Source: Choristoneura fumiferana (lineage: Eukaryota > Arthropoda > Insecta > Lepidoptera > Tortricidae). Taken from it: a stretch of 64,000 nt of DNA. The notes under the pieces are model-generated. The model had not been told where the DNA came from. It saw nothing but the letters and a program-made list of their open reading frames with translations, and did not search any database. The position numbers and the translations under genes were made by a program. Every line of letters starts with the position of its first letter. The first letter of the stretch is position 1. The DNA lies in the NCBI RefSeq assembly GCF_025370935.1, contig NC_133491.1, forward strand, positions 4,610,000 to 4,673,999, written 5' to 3'. Shown here in pieces: positions 1 through 9,686 of this stretch.

Positions 1-525
1 ACAGCTCTTCATTTACTCTTAAACTACTAATAATTCTCAAGAAAACTTAACCGTTATAGTTTTTCTTGTAAGTTTGATATACTTACTACCGTCCTGAATT
101 TTTTAATATTTTTCCACTCACCGGTTTGATTTTAGAAGGGGGGGGGACGCTCGATTTTAATGAAAATTTGCACTTTAAAGTTGAATATTTTGCAAACAAA
201 TCACGTAATCGAAAAATCGTTTTAGCAACCCCTTAATAATTTAAAAGACCTATCCAACGGTACCCCACACTACAAGATTGAAAGAGAAAAAAGAAATCAC
301 CCCCGCAAAAATTTTGTTTACATTTTTTATTATAACTTTTTGTCGGTATAGTTTACATATATATTCGTGCAAAATTACAGCTTTCTAGCATTGATAGTCC
401 CTGAGCCAAGCCGCGGACGGACAGACAGGCAGACAGACATGGCGAAACTATAAGGGTTCCGTTTTTGCCAATTGAAATGAAATGATTTATTTGATGTTTT
501 TTTTTTATTTGGCTACGGAACCCTA
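1..525 (+). repeat. Dispersed repeat E, copy 1 (5' truncated by the window edge)
   Basis: This is the first of three copies in the window; the others are at 16842-17310 and, reversed, at 44237-44886. Shared blocks include the stretch around 20-110, a G-run near 138-147, a CGGACGGACAGACAG-type block at 414-436, and the ending GGCTACGGAACCCT at 513-526. This copy carries a short extra insertion (about 470-510) between the purine-rich block and the terminal motif. It has no coding capacity, and the family is not named from sequence alone. Confidence 0.7.
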
Positions 526-2900
526 AAAAGTAAAGGCAGAGTTTTACGAACATCAAAGTAAGGCTGGATAAAAATTCTGATAGTGAATTGTTATCTGTCT
601 GACATTCGGAGTCCGAATCCGAGCTGCAATGATGTGTGTAATGAATTTATATAAAAAACTGAACGCATAAATATAAGAATTTGAGAAACATTACCACTGC
701 ATCCACCTTATTTTATTGAAATAATTTTGTTTTAAATAACTTGGCTGAATGCAAGAACTTTGCCTGCAAAAAAATGAGAAAATCGAAACTGTTGCATCAC
801 TATCAGAAATGTCAGTGAAACTGTCATAGGGATCAAGGTTTCCCGTGAGTAGTATAGTGATTGGTATTAATGAATTAGGGTGGCAAACGAAGAAATGGGC
901 TACTGGATGATAGGTCTCCACCCACCAATGACACCAACTCATCACATGGAGTTCCAAAAAGCGTCCAAGAATCAAGGAGTCCAACCTGCCCGCAATCATC
1001 TGCAGGATTTTATTGTAATGAATGTAATGATTAATGATAATGGTTGATTGTTATTATGCTGTCTGATGAATACCTACATTAATTTGAATTTAACCTCGTA
1101 AATCCTCGTGTACTTCATAAAGTAAAAAACAATTGTAAGAATAACTGCCGAATGTATGTGAAGTACAGATTTTTCAATGAAAGGAGAACTTTAAATTTAT
1201 TGAAATAATTTCCAAAATGAGAACTCTTGGCTCCGTCTGTAAAACTACGTATCGAAAAAAAAAGTCAGGACTTACGTCAGTATAATAAAGGTGCTCTAAA
1301 ACTTCAACATGTAATATGATAATTTCTCTTAACATTAACGTCAATAATCTTTGCCATGTAGAGGTTTTACGACGAGGACCGTGTTAATTTGACGTGCCAG
1401 AGTCGTATATTATATTAAACAAACACTTGTAAAAAGTAACTGTCACACTTGTTCGTAACGGTGCGGCAGTAAATCTGAGCCGTTGCCATTCGGTGAAGAA
1501 CAGGTTCATAATATATTATCAAATAATTCTTTGCTTCCGCTTAAAACTGTTGGGTTCGCACCAACTGTACCCCACGCAAAGTTTCGTGATCTTAACTATA
1601 AAGTCAATGGTTATAAGCAAATCCAGTTATCTAATTTTACATTTGTGTTTGAAAAGTTAAGAAATCACACATCAGACCTTAGGCTACTCAAATCGAGAAC
1701 TTATGTTGGCTAATAGAGAACCTTCGTGAGCTCACCTCACGAACACCAGTAGGTACACCAGTACGCCAGTAGGTAGGTACTGATTGCTGAGTAGCATGGT
1801 TTATAATTGGTGTTTTCTGGCTGTTCGGTTGGTGCGGTCCCGACTATATACTACTGTCAAGTTAGATAAAACACCATTTTTCGATAGGATTAAGTTACAT
1901 AACTTATGAACTATAGTTGCCTATAAGCCAAGAGGGATTTCCGTTCTAAGTTGTGCATTTTAATCCTTTAGCGGTCTCAAAGTTATTTATTTTATTGAAA
2001 GTATAAGTATACAAACCCTACACAAAACACCAATCATTCAGCACCATTAACTCTTAAATAAGTGCCTCACACAGAATGCACCTTATCATAGGCCATAATG
2101 ATAACCAGGATGATTAATTTACAGTCTCATAATTGGATCATTAAAAACGACAGATCTAGAAGTCTAAAACAGGACATTTCCTTGATTCATTAGAGTATGG
2201 CGTCTCTTACAGTCCGTATTAGAGAGAGGGCGATAGACATATTTTATACCGAAGCTGTAGAGTTGTCGAATGGCTCATAATAGTTCTGGCACTAAAATCT
2301 CAGTGGGCTGTATATCAAAGTCTAGATTTAACGACAATGGACCTAGTATCTACTGACAACAGTCCCTCATTCTCATTATACTATGAAGTGATACGATTTC
2401 CAATTTAAAGTGTGGTCATATCTTATAAGAGACGTTATTTATGGGGCAATGCGTGTGAATTGTTATAGATAAAAGGCTTAGTTCAGGACTTAGGTTTAAG
2501 TTCTTAATTATGAGAGCCATTATTATATTTTATTGTGGAAACGTCGGCGCCCTGAGGGCTGTATTGTGGGCCTCATAGCCTCTCTAATCATCTTCGCCAA
2601 AGTGGCATAACGGTGATATGGACATTATATTACTAGATCATATACATCGTGTATTTTTGAATAGTTTATTAAAGGTCAAACCTATCACACCCTTCTTTTG
2701 CTAAATATGTATGAACCTTTTACACTTTTTTATCGCGCATAATAATTTTAATTCTTGAAGGAGAGAAGACACCTTGTATAGGTAACATATTAAAGCCCTC
2801 AACATAACCGTGTGCGTTTTAGAACAGTCTGCTAGACTTAGAACAGGGTTTTAGTTATATAAATAACCTAACCATAAAAGTCTAATTTTTAATACAAGCT
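526..2900. other. Anonymous AT-rich stretch without a supported gene
   Basis: The longest frame here (691-999, minus, about 100 codons) has no recognisable domain, no splice context and no codon structure that sets it apart from chance. A frame at 1483-1713 on the plus strand begins with TTG rather than ATG. I see no tRNA, promoter or clear repeat family in this interval. Confidence 0.5.
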
Positions 2901-2904
2901 TTTT

Positions 2905-3165
2905 TTGCTGACTGTACTTGCATTGTCACCCAAACTACATTTGCATACCCCATTTCAAGTCGATGCTATTAACCGTTAAAGAGTTCCGTCCTGCGGAGAC
3001 TATCCTGGCTGGACTACCAGGATGTCACTACTATATTACTGTATTGTCACGCGATTTACAGTATTCCGAATTTCAAGTCGATCTGACTACTGGAAGTTGG
3101 TCAAATTTAACTTGCAAGATTTGATTACAGACAGACAGACAACGGGACTGGGTGAAACTAAATAA
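2905..3165 (+). repeat. Dispersed repeat K, copy 1
   Basis: A block starting near GCTGACTGTACTTGCATTG contains two TTTCAAGTCGAT motifs and ends in a short (CAGA)n run near 3126-3141. Related copies lie at 35460-35950 (plus, interrupted) and in reverse at 43419-43615 and 53565-53760. The open frame at 2918-3124 runs through the repeat and is not a gene. Confidence 0.55.
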
Positions 3166-3479
3166 AAGCTTGTAATAACAGATACTTTGAGTTCGGAACA
3201 CTAACAAGGGTTATAATTGCGTCGTAGCCTGGTTTAAAGCAGTGCCGCTTGTAGGTGCATATGAAATTACACAATCTTGATAACAATAAAGTTATAATTT
3301 GCGTTTCTACGAGAATACAAGAGAAGACAAGTTCCTTGAGAAAATTTAGCCAATATGAGTAACGGGAAAGTGATTGTGATGGGCTTTCTATAGCAATTGT
3401 CTACGCAAATCTACTATGACTTCCACTCGTCATTTATTTACGTAGACAATTATTTTTTCAAACATTATATTATTTTGAA

Positions 3480-3880
3480 ACATGAAACTACCGTGAGACT
3501 CACTCATATTAAATATAACCGGGATATACCAACCGGGATAGTGGTTGGACGGTACCTCCGAGTTGGAAAACGGTGTTAAATACTCGTGCTGCGTCATCGG
3601 TGTGTGTGAACGTACCTTTACAGAGCGATATTGTTAGTGTTGTGTGCTACCCTACATTTGACAGTTGTAATGATGATGAAAACGCGGGGTAGTTGTGTGC
3701 CGGTGTCAGTTTCGTCGGGTAGTCGCGCGAGCAGAGCGGCGGCGCGCAGTGCGCGTGTTGCAGCAGCCGCTGAGTCGCGTTGCTCCGAAGACGAAGGGCT
3801 ACGGATTAGCCCGAAACATGTCGAGCTAAACTCGATTTAAGACGTGAGTTATCCGGGTCATTATATTTAATACATTATAT
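3480..3880 (+). repeat. CpG-rich repeat-like block with imperfect inverted ends and a hairpin-GAAAC motif
   Basis: The stretch 3510-3531 (TATTAAATATAACCGGGAT) is roughly inverted at 3850-3880 (ATCCGGG followed by TATATTTAATA), which suggests a small mobile element. The interior is unusually CpG-rich for this window (3710-3780). A six-base-pair hairpin (GGGCTA/TAGCCC) is followed directly by GAAAC and then ATGTCGAG at 3785-3825. A good 5' splice consensus (GTGAGT) lies at 3843. A host 5' UTR exon is an alternative reading that I cannot exclude. Confidence 0.4.
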
Positions 3881-4016
3881 TATTTTTAAAGGTCCCTGTC
3901 GTTTTAGAATAGGACGGACTCTTCTCGTCCCATATTTGTCGATATTCATACAATGGACAATATTTAAGAATTAAACGAGCTTACCTGTAAGCGAAGTCTG
4001 ATTCTAATTTTTTGAA

Positions 4017-4149
4017 TGGTAATCTGAAATATAATTGAATTAAACAGTGTAGTACCTTTTCCCTAACTCGTTGGCATCGCGGAAGTTTAGAAAAGAAAAA
4101 ACGTCTAAAGATATTTGTTCTTTATGTGACAACACTAGATACGTCACTT
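4017..4149. repeat. Left inverted terminal repeat of the DIRS element
   Basis: Read as the reverse complement, this equals 9386-9518 over 133 bases with no mismatch that I could find. Outside it, 3964-4016 is unique to this end and reappears only in the internal complementary region. Because transcription runs leftward, this is the 3' end of the element. Confidence 0.93.
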
Positions 4150-4305
4150 ATTTTAGAGAGAGAAAGCCAAAATGTAGTTTACTCAGTCAGTAAAGCACAT
4201 TATGGCTTGTCGAAGATTCACAAGCCATTGATCTATCTAAATAGTTGATGTCTTGTGAATGTACCTCATCATTGCTTCATGGGTTTAGTCTAGGGCTGGG
4301 TGGGT

Positions 4306-4424
4306 AATTATATTTCAGATTACCATTCAAAAAATTAGAATCAGACTTCGCTTACAGGTAAGCTCGTTTAATTCTTAATTTTATTTCATGGTAATCTGAA
4401 ATATAATTGAATTAAACAGTGTAG
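4306..4424. repeat. Internal complementary region of the DIRS element (circle-junction template)
   Basis: Bases 4306-4376 are the reverse complement of the element's left outer end (about 3964-4030). Bases 4375-4424 match the reverse complement of the right outer end (about 9483-9530). The two halves meet at TTCTTAATTTTA near 4376. In DIRS1-like elements such a region is proposed to template completion of the terminal repeats and to carry the junction used for circularisation. It sits between the recombinase stop and the left terminal repeat, as expected for this group. Confidence 0.9.
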
Positions 4425-4608
4425 ATGTTCAGAGTTGTCAGCAATGATGAGCAGGTAAATGATGATGTATCGAAGTATTCTGAAAGAAACATCTGTTACA
4501 ATCATCAACTTTATTTAGCTTTGTAGTACAATTAGTTAACTACAAACAATAATAATAATAATTATAAATCACAATCATCATGTTGTAAGGCTAATTCTTA
4601 AAATGTCT

Positions 4609-5649
4609 TTAATTATTTCCTAGTACTGCCATAGCAAAGCTCCCTTGTGATGAGCTATCGTCAATAATTGGTACATCATAAAATTTTGCGAATGTATTTG
4701 AATTTTTTGTCCATCCAGCCGCTTTCCTAATAATGTCCCACTGAACACCGCGCTTTTTTGCGATTGAAGAAGCAGCATGTCTTGTGCTATGTGAGCTGAA
4801 TGTGGAGGTGTCAATTCCACTCTCTGACATAACACATTTTATCCATCGACTGATGCTTTGACTTGATGCTCTTCTGTGTGGTTTTTTAAATGTAATCCAA
4901 AGGTAAGGTTCATTATTTCTTATTAATTTTGTTTTATTTAAATATGCTTTAAGAGCTCTGGCTGGACAAATTTGAGGGTTACTTTCAAAAAATGGCAGGT
5001 TAATGGTGGGTTGAGATTTAGTACTAACTGAGGTTTTTATTACATCTGTGATATTGATTAAAATTTTTGACTCATATTCGTTAATATTATTAATTTTTAT
5101 GGCAGACAATGTTTGAACCCGCTGAGCTGAAGCTAAAGCTAAAAGAATCGACAGTTTTTTGGTGACTTTTTCCAAGCTTAAAAAACTATTTTCTGGCCAG
5201 TTTGTTAATAAGCGCAGCACTCTTGAAGGGTCCCACATACTCACATATTTTGGGATTGGTGGTCGTAGTCTGTACACTCCCTTAATAAATCTTGCGATCC
5301 TATCATCCGTGCCTATACTACCTTCCATTAATAATGCTAGTGCCGACCTGTCCGTATTAAGAGTGCTATAGCTGGCGTTTTCCTCAAATCTGTATGTTAA
5401 GAATTGTAGAATTTGAGGTATTGATGCTTTGTACACGTCTAGTTTGTACTGTCTGCAAAAGGCCCACCATTTAGTATATGTAGTGTTATATTGTTTAAGT
5501 GTACTTGCCGCTAGAGAGGCTATAGTTATGTCTAATGATCCTTCTGGCAAATTTCTGAGTCGGAATGCTTGCCGCAGAAGATTGCGGCTGCCAGGGAAAG
5601 CGATGAGCTCAGCGGGTGTGGAGTTCTGAAAGGTGATAGTAACAATTTT
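4609..5649 (-). CDS. DIRS tyrosine recombinase (no ATG; frame overlaps RT)
   Basis: This is a phage-integrase-fold tyrosine recombinase that would insert the circular DIRS DNA. Counting from the TTG at 5550, Arg144 lies in SAQRVQTLSA, His254 and Arg257 in HSTRH, Trp280 in AGW, and the nucleophile Tyr291 in KFYDVP. The R-HxxR-W-Y set is therefore complete. The N-terminal LASLxxSTLKQYxxxxxKWWxFC pattern is typical of DIRS recombinases. The frame is open back to a stop at 5650-5652 and the family-like sequence starts upstream of 5550, but the first ATG comes only around codon 75. Expression probably needs frameshifting, re-initiation or splicing from the RT message; the overlap with the RT frame runs from about 5532 to 5649. 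No internal stop is present, so the domain is probably functional. Confidence 0.9.
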   Translation of the reverse strand, partial: KIVTITFQNSTPAELIAFPGSRNLLRQAFRLRNLPEGSLDITIASLAASTLKQYNTTYTKWWAFCRQYKLDVYKASIPQILQFLTYRFEENASYSTLNTDRSALALLMEGSIGTDDRIARFIKGVYRLRPPIPKYVSMWDPSRVLRLLTNWPENSFLSLEKVTKKLSILLALASAQRVQTLSAIKINNINEYESKILINITDVIKTSVSTKSQPTINLPFFESNPQICPARALKAYLNKTKLIRNNEPYLWITFKKPHRRASSQSISRWIKCVMSESGIDTSTFSSHSTRHAASSIAKKRGVQWDIIRKAAGWTKNSNTFAKFYDVPIIDDSSSQGSFAMAVLGNN

Positions 5650-7265
5650 TTACTAGGTTTTAGTGTAATTTGTTTTGATATCATTAGTGTTTTAGCTAAA
5701 GGGTACCACGGCTGAGAGGTCCATACTGGGAACACCACAACGCCTTTTGCTTTGTCTTGTTTAATTTTGTGGAAACATCGGGATAGTATCGCAAATGGAG
5801 GAAATGCATAGAAGTAATGTTCCGACCAGTCAAGCGTAAAAGCGTCAATGTTAAATGCATATGGGTCTCTCTTCCATGATACATATGTTGTACATTTAGC
5901 ATTGATTCTACTGGCAAACAGATCAATGTCTTGTTTCCCAAATGTGTCACATATTGATTTGTAGGCATCAATTGACAGTTCCCACTCTGTGTCTATGTTA
6001 GTGTTTCTAGACTCCTGGTCAGCAATAACATTGTCTTTAGACTTGATGTAAGCTGCATAAACATGTATGTTGCGTTTTTGGCACCACAGCCAGATTTTCC
6101 TGGCAACTGTGTTAAGGTGGGGGTATTGCACGCTTCCCATTTTATTAATACATGCAATGGCGGTAGTATTGTCAATCCTGAGCAGTACTCTAGTATTTTT
6201 AGTTTTGTCAGCGAAGCATTTTAAAGCAAAATACGCTGCAGTGAGTTCTAATAAGTTAATGTGAAGTTTTTGTTCATTATCTGACCACAGACCTCCAGTA
6301 CGCTCGCCATTGCAGTATGATCCCCACCCTGTAAGGCTAGAGTCTGAGTATATTTCCATACTAAATTTATTTTCTGACAGTTTCCTTTTAGCATGAGGGA
6401 TATTATCTAGCCACCACTGTAAATCAGGTAATATATCATTAGAAGGTGTCATTATAGTGTCATAATCATCTTGTCCCTGCAGAAGGGCTAGGTATTTACT
6501 ACGTTCCATTTGTTTAGTATGCATTAATCCATAAGGGACAGCGGGGCATGCCGAAATCAGTGTTCCTAAAAGTTTTGCAAATTGTCTTATTTTAAGTTTT
6601 TTCAATTGCAAGTGTTCTCTAACTAACGCTATTATGCGTGTTTTTTTATCACTAGGTAGTTCTAAGCACATGTCCTTAGAGTTAATAACAAATCCAAGAA
6701 ATGGACACTTCATACTTGGGGTTAAATTGCTTTTCTCATAGTTAATTATTAAGCCTAGGCATTGAAAGAGTTGTATCGTGGCGTTCATGTTGGATATACA
6801 TGCAGTTGATGATTGCCCAATACATAAATAGTCATCCAAGTAAATGGTAGACATGTGACCTAGGTTTCTTAGGTAACCTACTACTGGTTTAAGTAGTTTT
6901 GTGAATAACCCTGGGGCAGTAGATAAGCCATAAGGCATGCAAGTGAATTCATATAATTGTCCCAAGTGTTCAAATCTGAGGTATTTTCTGTGGGATTTGT
7001 GTACCGAGACAAGAAAATATGATTCCTTTAAGTCAATGGAGCACATGTAATAATTTTCATAAATCAATTTGATGGCAGTTCTTATGTCCTCCATTTTAAA
7101 ATGTTTAGGAGAAATAAACTTATTAAGTGGTTTCAGGTTCAGAATAAATCTAAATTTTCCATTAGGTTTAGGTCTTAAAAATATTTTGGACAAAAATTCG
7201 CCTTCAGTATGTTCACAAGGACTAACAGCACCAAGTGCAAGTAGGTTATGGATAGACTCAGTCAT
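5532..7265 (-). CDS. DIRS reverse transcriptase / RNase H polyprotein
   Basis: It copies the element RNA into DNA and degrades the template strand. Counting from the ATG at 7265, the RT fingers/palm include SIDLKE (Asp78), MPYGLSTAPG at about 110-119, and the catalytic YLDD at 142-145. RNase H follows with YSDSS (Asp308), NLLEL (Glu340), RIDN (Asp365) and Asp416. A C-terminal block beginning DIDLFAS (about 446) and containing FPPF at 488-491 is characteristic of DIRS polyproteins. It occupies the position of the methyltransferase-like domain, but I see no clear intact methyltransferase motif. The same frame stays open upstream of 7265 to at least 7529 and encodes the DIRS-like sequence LTADPVILQWVRGYRIPF, so the real product probably starts inside the Gag frame. 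No internal stops. Confidence 0.93.
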   Translation of the reverse strand: MTESIHNLLALGAVSPCEHTEGEFLSKIFLRPKPNGKFRFILNLKPLNKFISPKHFKMEDIRTAIKLIYENYYMCSIDLKESYFLVSVHKSHRKYLRFEHLGQLYEFTCMPYGLSTAPGLFTKLLKPVVGYLRNLGHMSTIYLDDYLCIGQSSTACISNMNATIQLFQCLGLIINYEKSNLTPSMKCPFLGFVINSKDMCLELPSDKKTRIIALVREHLQLKKLKIRQFAKLLGTLISACPAVPYGLMHTKQMERSKYLALLQGQDDYDTIMTPSNDILPDLQWWLDNIPHAKRKLSENKFSMEIYSDSSLTGWGSYCNGERTGGLWSDNEQKLHINLLELTAAYFALKCFADKTKNTRVLLRIDNTTAIACINKMGSVQYPHLNTVARKIWLWCQKRNIHVYAAYIKSKDNVIADQESRNTNIDTEWELSIDAYKSICDTFGKQDIDLFASRINAKCTTYVSWKRDPYAFNIDAFTLDWSEHYFYAFPPFAILSRCFHKIKQDKAKGVVVFPVWTSQPWYPLAKTLMISKQITLKPSKKLLLSPFRTPHPLSSSLSLAAAIFCGKHSDSEICQKDH

Positions 7266-7435
7266 TGCTGTTGTTTCATTTGCTGGTAAATTATTAACAG
7301 GTAATGATGTTTGGAATGGCTCCGTTTCAAATGGTATGCGATACCCCCGTACCCACTGTAGAATTACAGGGTCAGCGGTTAAGGCTTCCCAACATTTTAA
7401 ATAGTTTGTTATATTTCCAGCATGTACCTGGTTAG

Positions 7436-8229
7436 TTAGCGCCGGTATGCTGCACTGCGGGGCCTCTGTGCTGGCTTCGCTGGGCGGCGCTGGTTCTGGT
7501 TCGAAGAATATCGTTTCTGCTGGTTGACTGGATGGAACGACTGGGTAGACTGGAACTCCTGTGTCTTCGGTCCGCCACGCGTCATCCCCTTGCCCTTCGG
7601 CCGAAGTGGCGGACCATTGCGGTTTCCCGACTTTGTAGTTTTTGTGCTCGGAGTGACAGTCTTCTTTATGTGGGCCATTGACTGCTGCAGTGTTTTTGCT
7701 GTCTTTATGGTTTCTGACAGGTCATCACCAAACAAAAAAGCATTTCTATTTGACTTTTCAATTGTTTGAATAAAGTTTTTATCCAAAGAAGGAATTATTA
7801 ACTTTTTCCTAGTTTTAGTTTGATGAAAATTTAGGTCATTTAGTAATTTGGAAGAGTCACTGAGCAAGCTTATGAGGTGTGTTTTGTTTAGTTCTTCATT
7901 TTCCATAAGCTGTGTCATTGCCTTTCCAATAATACCAGTTGCCAGGCCCAACTGAGCTTGGCCTATCTCGATACTCTTGTCCCTTAGTTTAGAGCTGTCA
8001 CCGAGTACATTTTTTATTTCAATGTTGATTGCCGGTGCTTCCAATATTGTGCAGTTTCCTGGAATCTTGTATTTCTTTGTAATGTTATCTCTTTGTTCCT
8101 TTGACAATCCATTGACTATTATGTGTGTCCATCTGCGGGATATATCCTCATGAATGCTTTTGTCATACTTGGTTGTTTCTATGTAGTCGTCCCCGAGGGC
8201 TTCACTGAATGGGTTAACCATTACCGCAT
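7436..8229 (-). CDS. DIRS Gag-like protein, exon 2
   Basis: This frame encodes the bulk of a Gag-like nucleoprotein. It carries the NAFLFGDDLSETIKTAK block common in DIRS ORF1 proteins and a basic, Gln/Arg/Pro-rich C-terminus suited to nucleic-acid binding. An ATG at 8221 could serve as a start, but TTTCCAG at 8236-8230 is a good 3' splice site. Joining to the exon ending at 9075 restores a phase-1 codon and reads ...KVE-D-AVMVNPF without a stop. The spliced coding length is 1029 nt (342 residues plus stop). The 3' part overlaps the RT frame, as is usual in compact DIRS elements. Confidence 0.85.
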
Positions 8230-9074
8230 CTGGAAAGCACAGGAAGAAGACACCTTAAGCACAAGCTTGCAGGCCATTTTGCCACATAGAAATGATAGCG
8301 CGAGTATCTCGTACTCAATGGCTGCTAGAAGGGGTTCAGCATTAGACATGCTGAAGCATGTCAAACCATTTTGCCACATAGAAATGATAGCGTGAGTATC
8401 TCGTACTCAATGGCTGCTTAGAAGAGATTCTGCCTTAAGCATCCCGAAGCATCTCAAACCATTTTGCCACATAGAAATGATAGCGCGAGTATCTCGTACT
8501 CAATGGCTGCTAGAAGAGGTTCAGCATTAGACATGCTGAAGCATGTCAAACCATTTTGCCACATAGAAATGATAGCGTGAGTATCTCGTACTCAATGGCT
8601 GCTTAGAAGAGATTCTGCCTTAAGCATCCCGAAGCATCTCAAACCATTTTGCCACATAGAAATGATAGCAGGAGTATCGCGTACTCAATGGTTGTGCACA
8701 GAGGTTGAAAGCATAGTGTCAAGTCAGGCTTATGTTATTGTATCATAGAAATAACAGTGTAAGCATTTCGTATTCAGTAATTGTGAGGAAAAACCAAACA
8801 CAGTGAGTGCGTTAGCATGCGAGCCATTTGCTACATCGAAGTGTTAGCATCTGTCAATGGCCGCGTTTCAGAGAATTACGCCATCCAGTATAACAGAGAC
8901 CTTGATTGATACCTTGAGTATCTCGCAGTTCTCGCACTCGATGAGCAACCATGGAGAAGAATTTGTACAATGCAAACACACAATGTTACTCAAGCTTAAC
9001 GTTATCGCGGGCGTCTGTTGATGAACTTTTTTAGGTTAGTCTGAAAGTCAAAGTAAAAATTTGCGCGAACTCAC
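8230..9074 (-). other. Predicted spliceosomal intron within the DIRS Gag gene
   Basis: The intron is 845 bp, phase 1, with donor GTGAGT at 9074-9069 and acceptor TTCCTGTGCTTTCCAG ending at 8230. Introns are documented in DIRS1-like elements, unlike most retrotransposons. The intron contains the 92 bp tandem array at 8268-8690. Confidence 0.7.
8268..8690. repeat. Alternating ~92 bp tandem repeat inside the DIRS intron
   Basis: Five units begin with CCATTTTGCCACATAGAAAT near 8274, 8366, 8458, 8550 and 8642. They alternate between two types. Type A has GCGCGAG and a palindromic GACATGCTGAAGCATGTC; type B has GCGTGAG and GCATCCCGAAGCATCTC. The higher-order period is therefore about 184 bp. The last unit decays after about 50 bp. 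Confidence 0.88.
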
Positions 9075-9309
9075 CTTCTACTTTGTCACTCTCGTCTTCT
9101 TTCTGTTCTGTCTCAATCCGGGGAGGCGACTCCGGTGGCGGCGAGGGCTCACGTCGCACGGGGCTACGACTCCGGGATCTGCCGCCGCGTGGCCGGCTCC
9201 GGCTCCGGCTCCGACTGCGTCTGCGCCGACGCCGATGGCGATTGTGACCCTTCTCGAGGGACGCCGCACATTCTTTTAATATTTTAATAAGTTTTCGTTC
9301 ACTGGGCAT
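9075..9309 (-). CDS. DIRS Gag exon 1 encoding an arginine/serine-rich domain
   Basis: From the ATG at 9309 the frame reads MPSERKLIKILKECAASLEK, a short amphipathic segment. A run of eight consecutive basic residues follows, then RS dipeptides (SRSRSRSRPRGGRSRSRSP) and an acidic tail. The RS composition resembles the RS domains of splicing factors. It ends at a strong donor (GAAG|GTGAGT, intron from 9074) in phase 1, matching the acceptor before exon 2. The start lies about 75 bp inside the right terminal repeat, a sensible position for the first codon after a promoter in that repeat. The splice is inferred from consensus and frame only. Without it the frame reads through the donor and stops shortly afterwards at 9031. 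Confidence 0.75.
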
Positions 9310-9385
9310 AGCTTTTATATTTTAAAAACACTATTTTGCACTATTTTGCACAATGCCGATCCACGATGCCGTCGGGCGGAAAAAG

Positions 9386-9518
9386 AAGTGACGTATCTAG
9401 TGTTGTCACATAAAGAACAAATATCTTTAGACGTTTTTTCTTTTCTAAACTTCCGCGATGCCAACGAGTTAGGGAAAAGGTACTACACTGTTTAATTCAA
9501 TTATATTTCAGATTACCA
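9386..9518. repeat. Right inverted terminal repeat of the DIRS element (promoter end)
   Basis: Inverted partner of 4017-4149, identical over 133 bp. All three element frames read away from this repeat, so the element promoter should lie in or beside it. I see no textbook TATA box. Confidence 0.92.
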
Positions 9519-9686
9519 TGAAATAAAATTTAACGAGTACGGCGTTTTCAATTATCTTTAATTGGGGTGATTTCAATTTGAATCAAAAACTTCAAGCCTT
9601 TGCAAGGGCGTTCCGTAATGAACAAACCCAATTGACTTCTGAAATATTTCGAATTAATTCTAAAGACATCTAGTGTTAATTACAAT

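Larger units (their letters stand above)
3964..9531 (-). mobile_element. DIRS-type tyrosine-recombinase retrotransposon, nearly intact
   Basis: The element is read right to left: Gag (9309-7436, spliced), RT/RNase H (from 7265 or upstream, to 5532), then tyrosine recombinase (to 4609). It is bounded by inverted terminal repeats that match perfectly over 133 bp (4017-4149 and 9386-9518), each with a unique outer extension. Just inside the recombinase end lies an internal complementary region (4306-4424) that joins copies of both outer extensions. This arrangement is the hallmark of the DIRS1 group, which is thought to integrate a circular intermediate by tyrosine recombinase instead of an integrase and so makes no target-site duplication. 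Perfect repeat identity and undisrupted frames point to recent insertion. Exact termini are uncertain by a few bases because both ends sit in TTTAA-like sequence. Confidence 0.92.

Noticed and set aside
691..999. 102-codon minus-strand frame as a possible transposase remnant
   Set aside because: It contains no catalytic motif or recognisable family signature and has no inverted repeats around it.
3600..3842. First exon of Fbxl7 or another gene
   Set aside because: Despite CpG richness and a good donor, the block has imperfect inverted ends and a repeat-type hairpin motif. It is kept as repeat-like with low confidence.
9078..9279. Overlapping frames opposite the RS-rich Gag exon
   Set aside because: Low-complexity shadows of the RS codons; only the minus-strand frame from 9309 has an ATG, a matching splice donor and continuity with Gag.
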